Of a stretch of 64,000 bases of DNA, positions 8,085 through 17,303 are shown piece by piece; positions within the stretch are counted from its first letter, which is position 1; each line of letters begins with the position of its first letter. Where the stretch lies: NCBI GenBank assembly GCA_964587105.1, contig CAZPKG010000001.1, forward strand, positions 186,001 through 250,000, read 5' to 3'. The notes beneath the pieces are model-generated. The model did not search any database. It had not been told where the DNA came from and was given only the letters and a program-made list of their open reading frames with translations. Source of the DNA: JABWCQ01 sp964587105. GTDB taxonomy: Bacteria > Electryoneota > RPQS01. The translations under genes were made by a program, and so were the position numbers.

Positions 8085-9788
8085 ATGGGCAATCCACTCG
8101 ATACTCTCCGCGAACTCTGGCAACGGCTGACGATAAACCAGCGCGCGCTGCTTGTCATCGGCGTCGGTCTGATTGTCGCGATTTCAGCTGCGGCCGTCAG
8201 TTACACGACGCGGCCGGTTATGGCGACGTTGTACAGTGGTCTCGAATCCAAGGATGCTGCGGCTGTCGCCGATCAATTGCGCGATCAGAAAATCCAGTTC
8301 GACGTCACGAGCGACGGCACGATTAAAGTGCCGCAAGAAAAAGTAAACTCACTTCGCTTGACGTTCGCCGAAAAAGGCATTCCGCACTCGGGCGAACTCG
8401 GCTATGAGATTTTCGACAAACCGCAGCTTGGTTTGACGGATCAACTCCAGAAGTTGAATCAACGGCGTGCGGTGGAAGGAGAGCTTGCGCGCACGATGTC
8501 TTCAATTGAAGGCGTGGAAAAGGCGCGCGTGCATTTGGTTGTGCCCGAGCAGAGACTATTCAAAGAGGATCAGAAACCCGCAACTGCGTCAATCGTGTTG
8601 ACGTTGAAGCCGGGCTTCAACATGAGCAAGAAACAAGTTGCAGCTCTGACTACGTTGACGGCCTATGCGGTGGAAGGGCTTGATCCCAGGCACGTCACAA
8701 TTATGGATTCGGATGGAAATCCGCTTACAAATGGACCGCGCGATGAATTGGCTGGGCTTTCGTCCACGCAACTCGAAATGCAGACGATGGTTGAGCAGGA
8801 GCTCGAGCGAAAAGCTCAAGCGTTGCTTTCTGATGTTGTCGGAGCAGGCCGTTCGCGCGTTGAGGTAACCGCGAAGCTCAATTGGAATCGCATTGAACGC
8901 ACGTCTGAAGACTACAATCCGGATCGCGTCGCAACGCTTTCCGAAGAGTCGCAAACGAGTGATGATCCAAATGCAGGGGCAACTGAAAAGACTGTTACAA
9001 ATTATCAGGTACCGCGGACAGTTGAAAAAGTAGTACCTGAAGTCGGGAATATCGAAAAAATTTCGGCCTCAGTTTTAATTGACGGGAACTATGTAAGCGT
9101 CACCGATTCCGCCGGGGTAGTTACTCAACAATATGTTGAGCGCACGCCGCAGGAACTTGAGAAATTCAAGCAGATGGTTTCAAGTGCGCTGGGGATTGAC
9201 GCGAACCGTAACGATGAACTTAGCGTTATGTCCTTCCAGTTTAATGAAACCTCGGCATTGCTCGCACCTGTAACCGAAGCTCCGATCAATTGGATGACGA
9301 TGCTGCTGCAATATGCCGATAAGCTTATTCTTGCGCTTGTGCTCATTCTTGCATTCTTTGCCATTCGAGGAGTGATGAATAAGATGAGCGAGCGTGTGCC
9401 AGCCTTGCCGCAAGGTGCGGTGGTTGCCGCGCTTGGACCGGGTGGACAACAGATGATGGTTGGAGCAGGTTATCAAGGCGGAGCAATTGCTGCCGGTCAA
9501 CAGAGTTCAGGTCAATTGCCGCAGGGTGCATATGACAATGCCACAGCCGGCGGTTCGGTTGGCCCAATGGGAAACAGCGCAGCGATAATGAGCAGTGACA
9601 GCGGACCAAAGGTCGTGTTCAAGACGCACTCCGAGGGGCCGCAACTTATCGAAATCGAAGACGGCGGGCCGTCAGTGGAAGCATTGCGTGCACAAGAGAT
9701 GCTAAATCGAACTGTTCAGTTCGTAATGACAAAACCCGATAACGCTGCGCAAATTCTAAGAAGTTGGGTGACTGATGGCGCAAACTAA
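8085..9788 (+). CDS. fliF: Flagellar MS-ring protein FliF
   Basis: The protein has 567 residues (family about 550). The first membrane helix is near residues 20-42; a YscJ-type ring-building domain spans about 50-225 (EGELARTMSSIEGVEKARVHLV); the C-terminal ring domain is followed by a second membrane helix near 410-430. The extreme C-terminus (VQFVMTKPDNAAQILRSWV) is the cytoplasmic FliG-binding peptide. It overlaps fliG by 14 bases. The protein forms the inner-membrane ring on which the export gate, rod and switch assemble. Confidence 0.97.
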   Translation: MGNPLDTLRELWQRLTINQRALLVIGVGLIVAISAAAVSYTTRPVMATLYSGLESKDAAAVADQLRDQKIQFDVTSDGTIKVPQEKVNSLRLTFAEKGIPHSGELGYEIFDKPQLGLTDQLQKLNQRRAVEGELARTMSSIEGVEKARVHLVVPEQRLFKEDQKPATASIVLTLKPGFNMSKKQVAALTTLTAYAVEGLDPRHVTIMDSDGNPLTNGPRDELAGLSSTQLEMQTMVEQELERKAQALLSDVVGAGRSRVEVTAKLNWNRIERTSEDYNPDRVATLSEESQTSDDPNAGATEKTVTNYQVPRTVEKVVPEVGNIEKISASVLIDGNYVSVTDSAGVVTQQYVERTPQELEKFKQMVSSALGIDANRNDELSVMSFQFNETSALLAPVTEAPINWMTMLLQYADKLILALVLILAFFAIRGVMNKMSERVPALPQGAVVAALGPGGQQMMVGAGYQGGAIAAGQQSSGQLPQGAYDNATAGGSVGPMGNSAAIMSSDSGPKVVFKTHSEGPQLIEIEDGGPSVEALRAQEMLNRTVQFVMTKPDNAAQILRSWVTDGAN

Positions 9789-10797
9789 TAAGCCCACACC
9801 ATCGCGGGTAACGAACCTGCAAAAGGCCGCTGTACTTATGATCTCGATTGGTCCGGAGGCTTCGTCTGAACTCTACAAACGGATGCAGCAGGATGAAATC
9901 GAAGAGATCACAAAAGAGATGCTCCGCCTGCGAAATGTTGACTCCGCGCTCGCAAACTCCGTGATCGAAGAGTTCTATCACATGATGTCAGCGCAGGACT
10001 TTGTCGCGATCGGCGGTGTGCAATATGCGGAAGACGTGCTTAACCGCTCGCTTGGCCCTGAAAAAGCCATTGAAATTATTCGCCGCATCGAACGTATGAT
10101 TCGCGTCAAAGGGTTCAACGTCTTGAAAAATGTTGACGCCAACCAACTTCTGGCCTTCATGCAGAAAGAACATCCGCAAACCATCGCATTTGTGCTGAGT
10201 CAGCTTCAGCCGCAACAAAGCGCACAGATATTAGCCGATCTTGCGCCGGATCTACAGGCCGAAGTGATGATGCGCTATGCTAATATGGAGCGCGTCGCTC
10301 CGGAGACAATTTCTGCCGTGGAAGCCGTGCTTGAGTCGCGCGTCGATTTCTCGCAGAACTCAAGCAAGCTCGGCGGCGTAAAAGCGGCGGCGGAAATTCT
10401 GAATATGATTGGAACTTCGGCTGAACGCTCGATTCTCTCAAAAATAAATGAGCGTGCGCCCGAACTGGCGACCGAGATGAAAAACCTGATGTTCGTGTTT
10501 GAAGATATCGTTCAACTTGATGACCGTTCGATCCAAAAGGTCCTAAAGGAAGTGGACAATAAGGACCTTGCGCTCGCGCTCAAGCACGTCAATCCCGACG
10601 TCAAAACGCGCGTGCTGGCCAACATGTCCGAACGCGCCTCCGAGACGATTCAAGAAGAAATCGAGTATATGGGGCCGGTGCGTCTCAAGGAAGTTGAAGT
10701 CGCGCAGCAGCAGGTTGTTGATATTATTCGCAGACTTGAAGAACAAGGCCAGATTGTCGTCGCGGGCGGCGGCAAGGGCGAAGTAATGGTGGAATAA
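9775..10797 (+). CDS. fliG: Flagellar motor switch protein FliG
   Basis: FliG is the torque-generating rotor protein on the cytoplasmic face of the MS ring. At 340 residues it is of usual length. The N-terminal FliF-binding domain begins QKAAVLMISIG; the middle domain holds the EHPQT motif (Glu132 onward) that contacts FliM; the C-terminal domain carries the charged torque helix (DRSIQKVLKEVDNKDLALALK). It starts inside the end of fliF and is followed 3 bases later by fliH. Confidence 0.97.
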   Translation: MAQTNKPTPSRVTNLQKAAVLMISIGPEASSELYKRMQQDEIEEITKEMLRLRNVDSALANSVIEEFYHMMSAQDFVAIGGVQYAEDVLNRSLGPEKAIEIIRRIERMIRVKGFNVLKNVDANQLLAFMQKEHPQTIAFVLSQLQPQQSAQILADLAPDLQAEVMMRYANMERVAPETISAVEAVLESRVDFSQNSSKLGGVKAAAEILNMIGTSAERSILSKINERAPELATEMKNLMFVFEDIVQLDDRSIQKVLKEVDNKDLALALKHVNPDVKTRVLANMSERASETIQEEIEYMGPVRLKEVEVAQQQVVDIIRRLEEQGQIVVAGGGKGEVMVE

Positions 10798-10800
10798 TCT

Positions 10801-11499
10801 ATGGGCCGAGTTCTAAGACTTGCAGAAGATACGAGAATTGAGCGTGCGCGCTTCGAGAACTTCTCGGAGCGCCCCGTCAATTTCTTCAAAGAGATTGTGC
10901 AGGAACCGATACGCACCGGCAGGCCGTCGGTGTTGTCCAATCCGAATGTCGCGTTGCGGTTACCTGAATCGGAAAAGCGGAAGCATGCCGCAGAAATTGA
11001 AAAGGCGCGTTTAGAGGGAATTGAACAGGGCAAGTCGTTTGGTCGCGAAATAGCGCAGAAGGAACTTATGCCTGCGCTCGAGTTGATGCAGCAATATGCG
11101 ACCATGCTGGCGGCTGAACGCGCCGATTTGAGTGCGCGTTTCGAAGAGCAACTTGTTTCTTTGGCGTCGCAGATGGCCGAGAAAATTCTTAATGCAGAGC
11201 TGAACGTAAAGCCGGAAATGCTCATCGGCATTGTCAAGAATGCGCTTCGTTCAGTAACCGAGGCAAAACAGGTTACGCTTCGCGTGCATCCGCAAGACCT
11301 TGAATTGCTCAGAACGAAGGCCGAGGAGATTGCCGCCGGGCTTTCTTCATCAGCCGCACTCGACTTGCGACCGGATGACACTTTACGGCGCGGCGACTGC
11401 ATGGTTGACTCGGATATTGGATCACTCGATGCGAAACTTTCTACGCAATTGACTTCGCTCAAGCAGCAGCTTGAAATGTCACTGGAGAAGAAATCTTGA
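10801..11499 (+). CDS. fliH: Flagellar assembly protein FliH (stator of export ATPase)
   Basis: This 232-residue protein follows fliG directly and overlaps fliI by 4 bases. A variable N-terminus leads to a charged helical region (about residues 60-130; AEIEKARLEGIEQGKSFG) and a C-terminal FliH/V-ATPase-E-like domain (SQMAEKILNAELNVKPEM; VTLRVHPQDLELL; LRPDDTLRRGDCMVDSDIG). The family links the FliI ATPase to FliN and the export gate. Identity rests on the C-terminal motifs plus position. Confidence 0.93.
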   Translation: MGRVLRLAEDTRIERARFENFSERPVNFFKEIVQEPIRTGRPSVLSNPNVALRLPESEKRKHAAEIEKARLEGIEQGKSFGREIAQKELMPALELMQQYATMLAAERADLSARFEEQLVSLASQMAEKILNAELNVKPEMLIGIVKNALRSVTEAKQVTLRVHPQDLELLRTKAEEIAAGLSSSAALDLRPDDTLRRGDCMVDSDIGSLDAKLSTQLTSLKQQLEMSLEKKS

Positions 11500-12803
11500 G
11501 CGATCTGTTGACGCAGGCCCAAAACGTTTTGAACAATGCCTCCAGCGTCCGTTCTATCGGCCGCGTGAATAGCGTTCGTGGGTTGGTGCTCGAAGCTAAG
11601 GGGCCGCGCAGCGCGATTGGAAATTTGTGCAAAGTAATCACGAACAGCGGAGAGCGACTGGCGGAGGTTGTCGGCTTCGACGGACCGATGACACTATTGA
11701 TGGCGCTCGAAGACCTGGTTGGCGTTTGTCCTGGCGACGAAGTTGTTGATCTCAATCGTACTCAATTGGTTCCGGTCGGCAGTCACTTGTTGGGCAGAGT
11801 GATAAATAGCATGGGTGAACCGATTGACAACAAAGGCGAGCTTCATGCGCAGGCATATCGATCTCTGAACTCAGAGAGTCCGAATCCGTTGTCGCGTCCT
11901 CGTGTTACTAAGAATCTGCAAATGGGTGTTCGCGCGATAGACGGTATGCTGACTTTTGGCGAGGGGCAACGCGTCGGAATTTTCGCAGGGTCAGGTGTCG
12001 GCAAGAGCGTGTTGCTTGGCATGATGGCGCGCAACACGAATGCTGACGTTGTTGTTGTCGGACTTATCGGTGAACGCGGTCGGGAAGTGCGCGACTTCAT
12101 CGAAGACTCTCTGGGCATAGAAGGATTAAAGCGCTCAGTTGTCGTGTGCGAGACATCGGATCGTTGGCCACTATTGCGTATCAAAGGCGCGCTTGCGGCG
12201 ACTGCCATTGCCGAGTATTTTCGAGATCAAGGCTTGCGCGTCCTGCTGATGATGGACAGTGTGACCCGTGTTTGCCATGCGCTCCGCGAGGTTGGCTTAT
12301 CATTAAATGAGCCGGTGGCGACGCGCGGATATCCGCCCTCCGTATTTGCCATGCTTCCAAAATTGTTGGAGCGCTCCGGAAACTCTGAGAAAGGTTCGAT
12401 TACCGCAATCTATACGGTGCTTGTGGACGGCGACGACATGATGGAGCCTGTGGCAGATACGATGCGCAGCATTCTCGACGGACATGTCGTGCTGTCGCGC
12501 AAAATTGCCGCACGCGGACACTTTCCGGCGATTGACGTGTTGAGCAGTATTAGCCGTGTGATGCCGCAAGTTGTAAGCAAAGAACAGCGCGAAGCTGTTT
12601 CCAAAATAAAAGAGTGGCTGGCTGCATATCAAGAGGGCGAAGATCTGATTTCGATTGGTGCTTATGCGCGCGGATCGATGCCAACTTTAGATCAAGCGCT
12701 CGAAAGATTGCCCGCGATTAATTCGTTCTTGAAGCAGGACATGCACGACGGCTCATCCTTCGCCGAAGCGTTCGAGGGCCTGAAGTTACTAACGGGTAAG
12801 TGA
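11496..12803 (+). CDS. fliI: Flagellum-specific ATPase FliI
   Basis: This is the type III export ATPase, 435 residues, usual length. Walker A is AGSGVGKS (residues 164-171), with GERGREVRDF and the Walker B strand VLLMMDSVTR downstream, all as in the F1-beta-like FliI family. The TTG start overlaps the fliH TGA, so translation is coupled; the next possible starts would remove conserved N-terminal sequence. It energises export-substrate unloading together with FliH and FliJ. Confidence 0.96.
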   Translation: MSDLLTQAQNVLNNASSVRSIGRVNSVRGLVLEAKGPRSAIGNLCKVITNSGERLAEVVGFDGPMTLLMALEDLVGVCPGDEVVDLNRTQLVPVGSHLLGRVINSMGEPIDNKGELHAQAYRSLNSESPNPLSRPRVTKNLQMGVRAIDGMLTFGEGQRVGIFAGSGVGKSVLLGMMARNTNADVVVVGLIGERGREVRDFIEDSLGIEGLKRSVVVCETSDRWPLLRIKGALAATAIAEYFRDQGLRVLLMMDSVTRVCHALREVGLSLNEPVATRGYPPSVFAMLPKLLERSGNSEKGSITAIYTVLVDGDDMMEPVADTMRSILDGHVVLSRKIAARGHFPAIDVLSSISRVMPQVVSKEQREAVSKIKEWLAAYQEGEDLISIGAYARGSMPTLDQALERLPAINSFLKQDMHDGSSFAEAFEGLKLLTGK

Positions 12804-13243
12804 AAAAGTACACGTTTAGCTTGGCGCGTGTGTTGCGCGTTCGCAAGATTCAGGAGACGCTTAGGCTCGTGGAGCAGAACAGAGCCGAGAGAGCTCTAAA
12901 AGCTCAACAACAGAAGCTTGAGATGTTCACAACAGAACGCGACATTCAGTGTCAATCGATGGAAGTTGCGATGTTGCAGGAATTCAGAATTGCCGACAAG
13001 CAAACGGACTGGAAATACTTGCAGCGAATCGACCGTATCGTTGGTTACCAGCGCGGAGTCGTGACGGAATACACAAAACATGAGAGCGAAGCGCGGCAGC
13101 GATTCTTGATTGCGCGGCAGCGTTCGCTCAGCCTTGAAAGACTTGGTGAGAAACATCGCGAGGCGTGGTCAAAAGAAGTGATCGAGTTCGAGCAAAAGCT
13201 TGCGGATGACCGTCCGCGGAAAACCGGCAGGGACAAGCAATGA
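12800..13243 (+). CDS. fliJ: Flagellar export protein FliJ
   Basis: The protein has 147 residues, nearly all predicted coiled coil (VEQNRAERALKAQQQKLEMF; GEKHREAWSKEVIEFEQKL), matching the small central-stalk protein FliJ. The GTG start overlaps the fliI stop by 4 bases. In the known system FliJ threads into the FliI hexamer and contacts FlhA. Sequence conservation in this family is low, so position after fliI carries much of the call. Confidence 0.88.
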   Translation: MKKYTFSLARVLRVRKIQETLRLVEQNRAERALKAQQQKLEMFTTERDIQCQSMEVAMLQEFRIADKQTDWKYLQRIDRIVGYQRGVVTEYTKHESEARQRFLIARQRSLSLERLGEKHREAWSKEVIEFEQKLADDRPRKTGRDKQ

Positions 13244-13902
13244 AAAAAATGCTGTTACAAATTGGAATCTACCTGGGCATATTCATCGTGCTGAACGTCG
13301 GCATGTTCTTCTTGCTCAAGATGACGCAGCCCAAGAGCGCCGTGCTTGATGCAGCACTGCATGGCGATTCCACTGCCGTGCAAGCGGAAGACTCGACTTC
13401 AATTAGCGAAGATCAAGAATTTGATGAAGCACCAGAGATGGTTGAGGAGAGCGGCGACGCGAGTGGCGAGCACGTACAGGCTGACTCAGGGCAACATGAC
13501 GAGTCCACTGAACAAGCCAAGGTATTGGCTTCAGCAGACGGTGCAAAGAGCGACCAGAAAGCTGAAGCAACTGAAAGCGAAAGCTCGTTAAGCGATCTCG
13601 AGGCGGAGCATGTCGATGAAGAGGGGACAGACTCATTGGCAGCATCGGAAGACGATGTGGTACTCAGCGAAACACCGAAGTCAACGGCAGAGATTTCCAA
13701 ACTTGCGAAATTGTTGGAGGGGATGAAACCGAATGAAGCTGCGGTGATTGCCGAGCGACTTCCGACTGAAACAATAGTTCAACTTGTCATGCGCATGAAG
13801 AGCCGCAACGGCGCGAAGATGATGGCGTCACTTCCCGTACCGGTGGCAGCATCTGTGGCAACGCGAATGGCGGAACTCTCAGGAGTAAAGAGTCCGTCAT
13901 GA
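13240..13902 (+). CDS. MotE-like protein (MgtE-N-type flagellar motor accessory)
   Basis: This 220-residue protein has one N-terminal membrane helix (about residues 5-27), a long acidic low-complexity linker (about 50-150, rich in Glu, Asp and Ser) and a C-terminal helical domain (LAKLLEGMKPNEAAVIAERL; VMRMKSRNGAKMMASLP) resembling the MgtE N-terminal domain found in MotE. In other bacteria MotE is a chaperone or structural partner of the stator protein MotC/MotB. It overlaps fliJ and fliK by 4 bases each, the common place for this family. No motA or motB is in this window, so its partner must be encoded elsewhere. Confidence 0.8.
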   Translation: MKKMLLQIGIYLGIFIVLNVGMFFLLKMTQPKSAVLDAALHGDSTAVQAEDSTSISEDQEFDEAPEMVEESGDASGEHVQADSGQHDESTEQAKVLASADGAKSDQKAEATESESSLSDLEAEHVDEEGTDSLAASEDDVVLSETPKSTAEISKLAKLLEGMKPNEAAVIAERLPTETIVQLVMRMKSRNGAKMMASLPVPVAASVATRMAELSGVKSPS

Positions 13903-16900
13903 AGTTGAATCTACTAAACTTGCTGAAAGGCAACGCGCTGAAGGCAAGCGCGAACATTTCGCCTGCGCCAGAATCCACAATCGGAAAGGGCGGAGAGTTC
14001 AAGCGTGCTTTGGCAGATGCTCAAGGAGGTCCGCCTCCTATTGCTACAGCAACAACTAAAATTGTTGAACCGCCGGTTGAAAAATCGGCGGTTTTGATTT
14101 CTAAACGCTATAGTAAGTCGCATGTGGAAACGCAACGCGACATAAAGGAAAGTGTGAAGTTTGATTCGGCGGATGAGAAGGTTGCTCAGGTAGCGCCACA
14201 AATTCAGGGCGCTCCGCAGACAGCGGCTCCGTTCATTACAACTGCACTGCGATCAGATGATGTGCAATCTCCGAGAGAAGTCAAGCACGTAGCCAACGCG
14301 ATTCGCATTGATGATAAGGCCGCGACGGTTCCGATCAAGTACACTTCACCGAAGACTACCTTGACGAAAGCTCCGCAAAACGGGATTGCGAACGGAGAGG
14401 CACAGTACTCCGGCAAACGTGATAAAATTAGTTCTCCGTTCAAAAGTCGAACAGTCGTGATGCCACATCGAGATACGCATTCAGTTGCACCATACCCAGA
14501 TGAGACATTTGTTACGAGGGAAAGGGTACACGATGTGCCACGCGCGACTGCAAAGCCACAAATTGACAATCGGGTAGAGCCGATCGCAAGTGACGAGCCA
14601 AGAGAACGTTCAGCAAAAATAGTAGAGCAGAAATCTGTACGGGCTCCCGAGGGGAATTCGGCCAACGTGCTGCGTGACAATGGGGTGAACGTGAAGCAGG
14701 AGATCGGGAAGCCAAAGCAGCTCAGCGCTGCGAAGTCTCGTTCTGAGGCGAAAGTGTCGAGCGAATCTGTTCCGCAGAAGGGTGCACGCGAAAGTCAAGC
14801 TATAGCGAACCCGTCGAATGTTAAACGCGAGGCTGCTAAGGGCGAAGCGCTGTCGACCGAAAACGATTCTCGGCGTGGAACAAACGAAACTCCGCTTCGC
14901 CGCGACACATCCCCGGTTGAAAACGTTATTCATTCTCGGCGCGTGGCTCCGAAGGAAGCAAAGATAGAGTCGCCGATAAAGGAAATCGAGCAAGGAACTC
15001 AACCAAAGGCGAACAGTGAGATACCTCCGTCTTTCGCGGGCTCACCAAGATCAGCTACGCCTGACCCAGCCAGGAGAGTGATTTTGGAGGACAACCGCCC
15101 TCAGGTTGTGCAACGTATCTGGTCAAGTGAGATAGAACACCAGCCCGTAAAGCCAGCGCCATTGGAAAAGCCAAATGCTCCACATGCGTTGAAGCCGCTG
15201 AGCGTTCCAATCATTTCAAAATCAGATATCGAATCTGTAGAGAGCGCGTTTGTCCGACCTACGCTTGAAGCTAAGGTTTTCAAACAACCTACGCTTGCAC
15301 AGGCGAAAATGAGTGCTGCAGTGTCTCACCGAGAAGCAATGATGGAAGAGAACACCAAGCAACCTGAGCTTGTCACAAAGAGTCAAGTCTTTCCGCAGCA
15401 CAAAGTCCTGCAGGGTGTGACAGAACCAAGCGTGCGGGAGCAATCTGTCCCACTGAGTACATCGCGAACAACTGCTCAGGTTGAAGTTCCCGAACGTCCA
15501 AAGTTCTCAAAAGACACAGACCCCATCGGTGAACCGAAAGTTTCAATCAAGAAAGCGAGCACGCCCGTTGTATTTGAAAGATTGCAGCCATTAGAGCGAA
15601 ATAACTCGATGGCAATGCCATTTGAGAAAAGACATGCCACTTCCGATCCAGCACTAAAGGGGGCTAATCATGCTGAAGTTAAGCATCCGGAAACGAAGAA
15701 TCGGACGGTAGGATCTTCGGATTCAATACTGGGTAAACCTGTGTCGGATCATGAAGTCAAAAGTGCGCTACCTCCGTTGCGCAGTTCAATTGTCACAGTT
15801 GCTGATGCAAATCAAAGCAAACCCGTCGTTAATCCTGAAGTCAAGGGCTTACATACTCCATTAAGAGGCCCAATCACAATTGTCCCAGAGCTTGAATTTA
15901 CCAAGCAAGCAGATATCCATTTGAAAGTCAACGAACGGGCGCGTGAGATTGTTCAGCCGGAACCAGAGCTGACAACTGTTCAGCCTAAGTCAACATCAGA
16001 AGCGCGCGGTGAAATCAAGACCGAATCACGTTTACCTGCGAGCAATCACTTGACTACGGGCGAAGACAAAACTACAAATGTACAGACGTCACCCGCTGCG
16101 AGACTTGACAATGTGGAAGCGCCAAAGGAGACACCAACTTCAACGCGCGCGTTTAAGCCCATAGCGATTCCTGAGTCGTTGACACTTGCGTTGCAAACAA
16201 ACTCCGAGCACATTACACAGGCTGTTGAGAACTTTGTGCCGCGTGTTGATACGAATAGAATGCCGGAATTCACGCGATATGATCGGACGCCGGTTGAACG
16301 TGACGAGCAAATGGCGCGTTCAACGCAAGAGAGACCACAGCAGGTTTCCGAAAGCAAAGCAAACGAGCAACCGAACCAACACGGCCAGGATGCGCAAACG
16401 CCAAGCCGCGAGCGTGAAACCGGGCAGCCGGGGTTTCGTCAGAGTGTCGAGCAAACCGCTCATGCGGCAACTCAAACTCCAATTCCAAAGCCCAATCAGC
16501 AAGCGCAAGGCGCGGCCAACGAAGCGTTGAAGCTTGCTTTGCAGAAAGCGCTTGATCAGTCTCGCAAGCGGATGATTGATCCAGACGAGCTGCGGATGTC
16601 GATTCCGTTTGGCGAGTTGGGGACGATGGATATTGATATCGTGCGCGAAGACGATAAATTCTCGATTCGCATCGCCGCCGATCCGCAGGCGATTGCTCTG
16701 ATGGAAGATCAGCGCGTGCAGCTCACACAGTGGCTGCGCGTGCAAGGTTATCCGGTCGAAAAACTGGATGTCGCGCCGAGATATGATGGCGAGCAAAAGT
16801 CAAACTTGACCGGTTCGCAACAGCCTTCCGAAGAGCGCGAATCAGGTCAAACAGGGAGGTCTGGCCGCCCCCATTCCGGTGGCGGCGGAGTTGCTGAAGA

Positions 16901-16958
16901 GCGGGGCGAGGCCGCGGCCCGACCCGCATTTTCGGGCCTAAGAGTCTGGACGGCGTAG
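13899..16958 (+). CDS. fliK: Very long flagellar hook-length control protein FliK
   Basis: At 1019 residues this is about two and a half times the length of Salmonella FliK (405). The first ~860 residues are low complexity and rich in Pro, Lys, Glu and Ser, with no visible fold, as expected of an exported molecular ruler. The C-terminal Flg_hook domain (about residues 885-965) shows LRMSIPFGELGTMDIDI, RIAADPQAIALM and LTQWLRVQGYPVEKLDV, then a Gly/Glu-rich tail. It binds FlhB to switch export from hook to filament substrates. It sits just before flgD and flgE, the usual context. Confidence 0.93.
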   Translation: MKLNLLNLLKGNALKASANISPAPESTIGKGGEFKRALADAQGGPPPIATATTKIVEPPVEKSAVLISKRYSKSHVETQRDIKESVKFDSADEKVAQVAPQIQGAPQTAAPFITTALRSDDVQSPREVKHVANAIRIDDKAATVPIKYTSPKTTLTKAPQNGIANGEAQYSGKRDKISSPFKSRTVVMPHRDTHSVAPYPDETFVTRERVHDVPRATAKPQIDNRVEPIASDEPRERSAKIVEQKSVRAPEGNSANVLRDNGVNVKQEIGKPKQLSAAKSRSEAKVSSESVPQKGARESQAIANPSNVKREAAKGEALSTENDSRRGTNETPLRRDTSPVENVIHSRRVAPKEAKIESPIKEIEQGTQPKANSEIPPSFAGSPRSATPDPARRVILEDNRPQVVQRIWSSEIEHQPVKPAPLEKPNAPHALKPLSVPIISKSDIESVESAFVRPTLEAKVFKQPTLAQAKMSAAVSHREAMMEENTKQPELVTKSQVFPQHKVLQGVTEPSVREQSVPLSTSRTTAQVEVPERPKFSKDTDPIGEPKVSIKKASTPVVFERLQPLERNNSMAMPFEKRHATSDPALKGANHAEVKHPETKNRTVGSSDSILGKPVSDHEVKSALPPLRSSIVTVADANQSKPVVNPEVKGLHTPLRGPITIVPELEFTKQADIHLKVNERAREIVQPEPELTTVQPKSTSEARGEIKTESRLPASNHLTTGEDKTTNVQTSPAARLDNVEAPKETPTSTRAFKPIAIPESLTLALQTNSEHITQAVENFVPRVDTNRMPEFTRYDRTPVERDEQMARSTQERPQQVSESKANEQPNQHGQDAQTPSRERETGQPGFRQSVEQTAHAATQTPIPKPNQQAQGAANEALKLALQKALDQSRKRMIDPDELRMSIPFGELGTMDIDIVREDDKFSIRIAADPQAIALMEDQRVQLTQWLRVQGYPVEKLDVAPRYDGEQKSNLTGSQQPSEERESGQTGRSGRPHSGGGGVAEERGEAAARPAFSGLRVWTA

Positions 16959-17045
16959 GCCAAAGTTGCCTCGGAGACCGGGGAAACTGCTCTGTAAAGA
17001 AACTTAAAGTGAGTATTGACAATTCCTTGAGAAAAGACTAAAGGA

Positions 17046-17061
17046 TGGCCTACGCTTTGCT
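17046..17061 (+). promoter_or_regulatory. Sigma-54 promoter motif upstream of the zinc-ribbon/flgD/flgE block
   Basis: TGGCctA-cgct-TTGCT matches TGGCACG-N4-TTGCW well, with GG (17047-17048) and GC (17059-17060) 10 bases apart. The predicted transcription start (about 17072) falls only 6 bases before the ATG at 17078, downstream of that gene's apparent ribosome site AAGGG (17066-17070). The promoter may therefore mainly serve flgD and flgE. Confidence 0.65.
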
Positions 17062-17077
17062 TTGTAAGGGTTGAACC

Positions 17078-17302
17078 ATGAGAACGATGTCCCCCCAAAT
17101 GCCGTTATGCGCCTGCGGTGGCCAAAAATTTCGGACCATCGAGGCCGGAAAATCCCGCACCGGGAAACGCCACTTTATTGTGGCATGTCTCAGTTGCGGC
17201 AAGCAGCAGGACGTCAGCAAGACCGCATATGCGCTCTGTGAGTACTTAATGACACACGAGCCGAGCAAAGCGTTCTTGCAACTTTACCAAATGGAGTCGT
17301 AG
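17078..17302 (+). CDS. Small zinc-ribbon-like hypothetical protein
   Basis: This 74-residue protein has a Cys-x-Cys pair near residues 11-13 (PLCACGG) and Cys-x-x-Cys near 38-41 (CLSCGKQQ), spaced like a minimal zinc ribbon, followed by a helical tail. AAGGG lies 7 bases before the ATG. It ends 1 base before the flgD ATG, so it heads the flgD-flgE block. I do not recognise the family. A zinc-binding regulator or export-linked protein is conceivable, but nothing beyond the cysteines supports it. Confidence 0.65.
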   Translation: MRTMSPQMPLCACGGQKFRTIEAGKSRTGKRHFIVACLSCGKQQDVSKTAYALCEYLMTHEPSKAFLQLYQMES

Positions 17303-17303
17303 A

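Noticed and set aside
10650..11522. Long minus-strand ORF (290 codons) antisense to fliG/fliH
   Set aside because: Its composition (Ser/Arg/Cys-rich) and lack of motifs are those of a shadow of strongly biased plus-strand codons; fliG and fliH are certain on the other strand.
17016..17044. TTGACA with 17-base spacer and TAAAGG upstream of the zinc-ribbon gene
   Set aside because: The -35 is perfect but the -10 is poor, and a better sigma-54 motif lies next to it. Kept only as a weak possibility.
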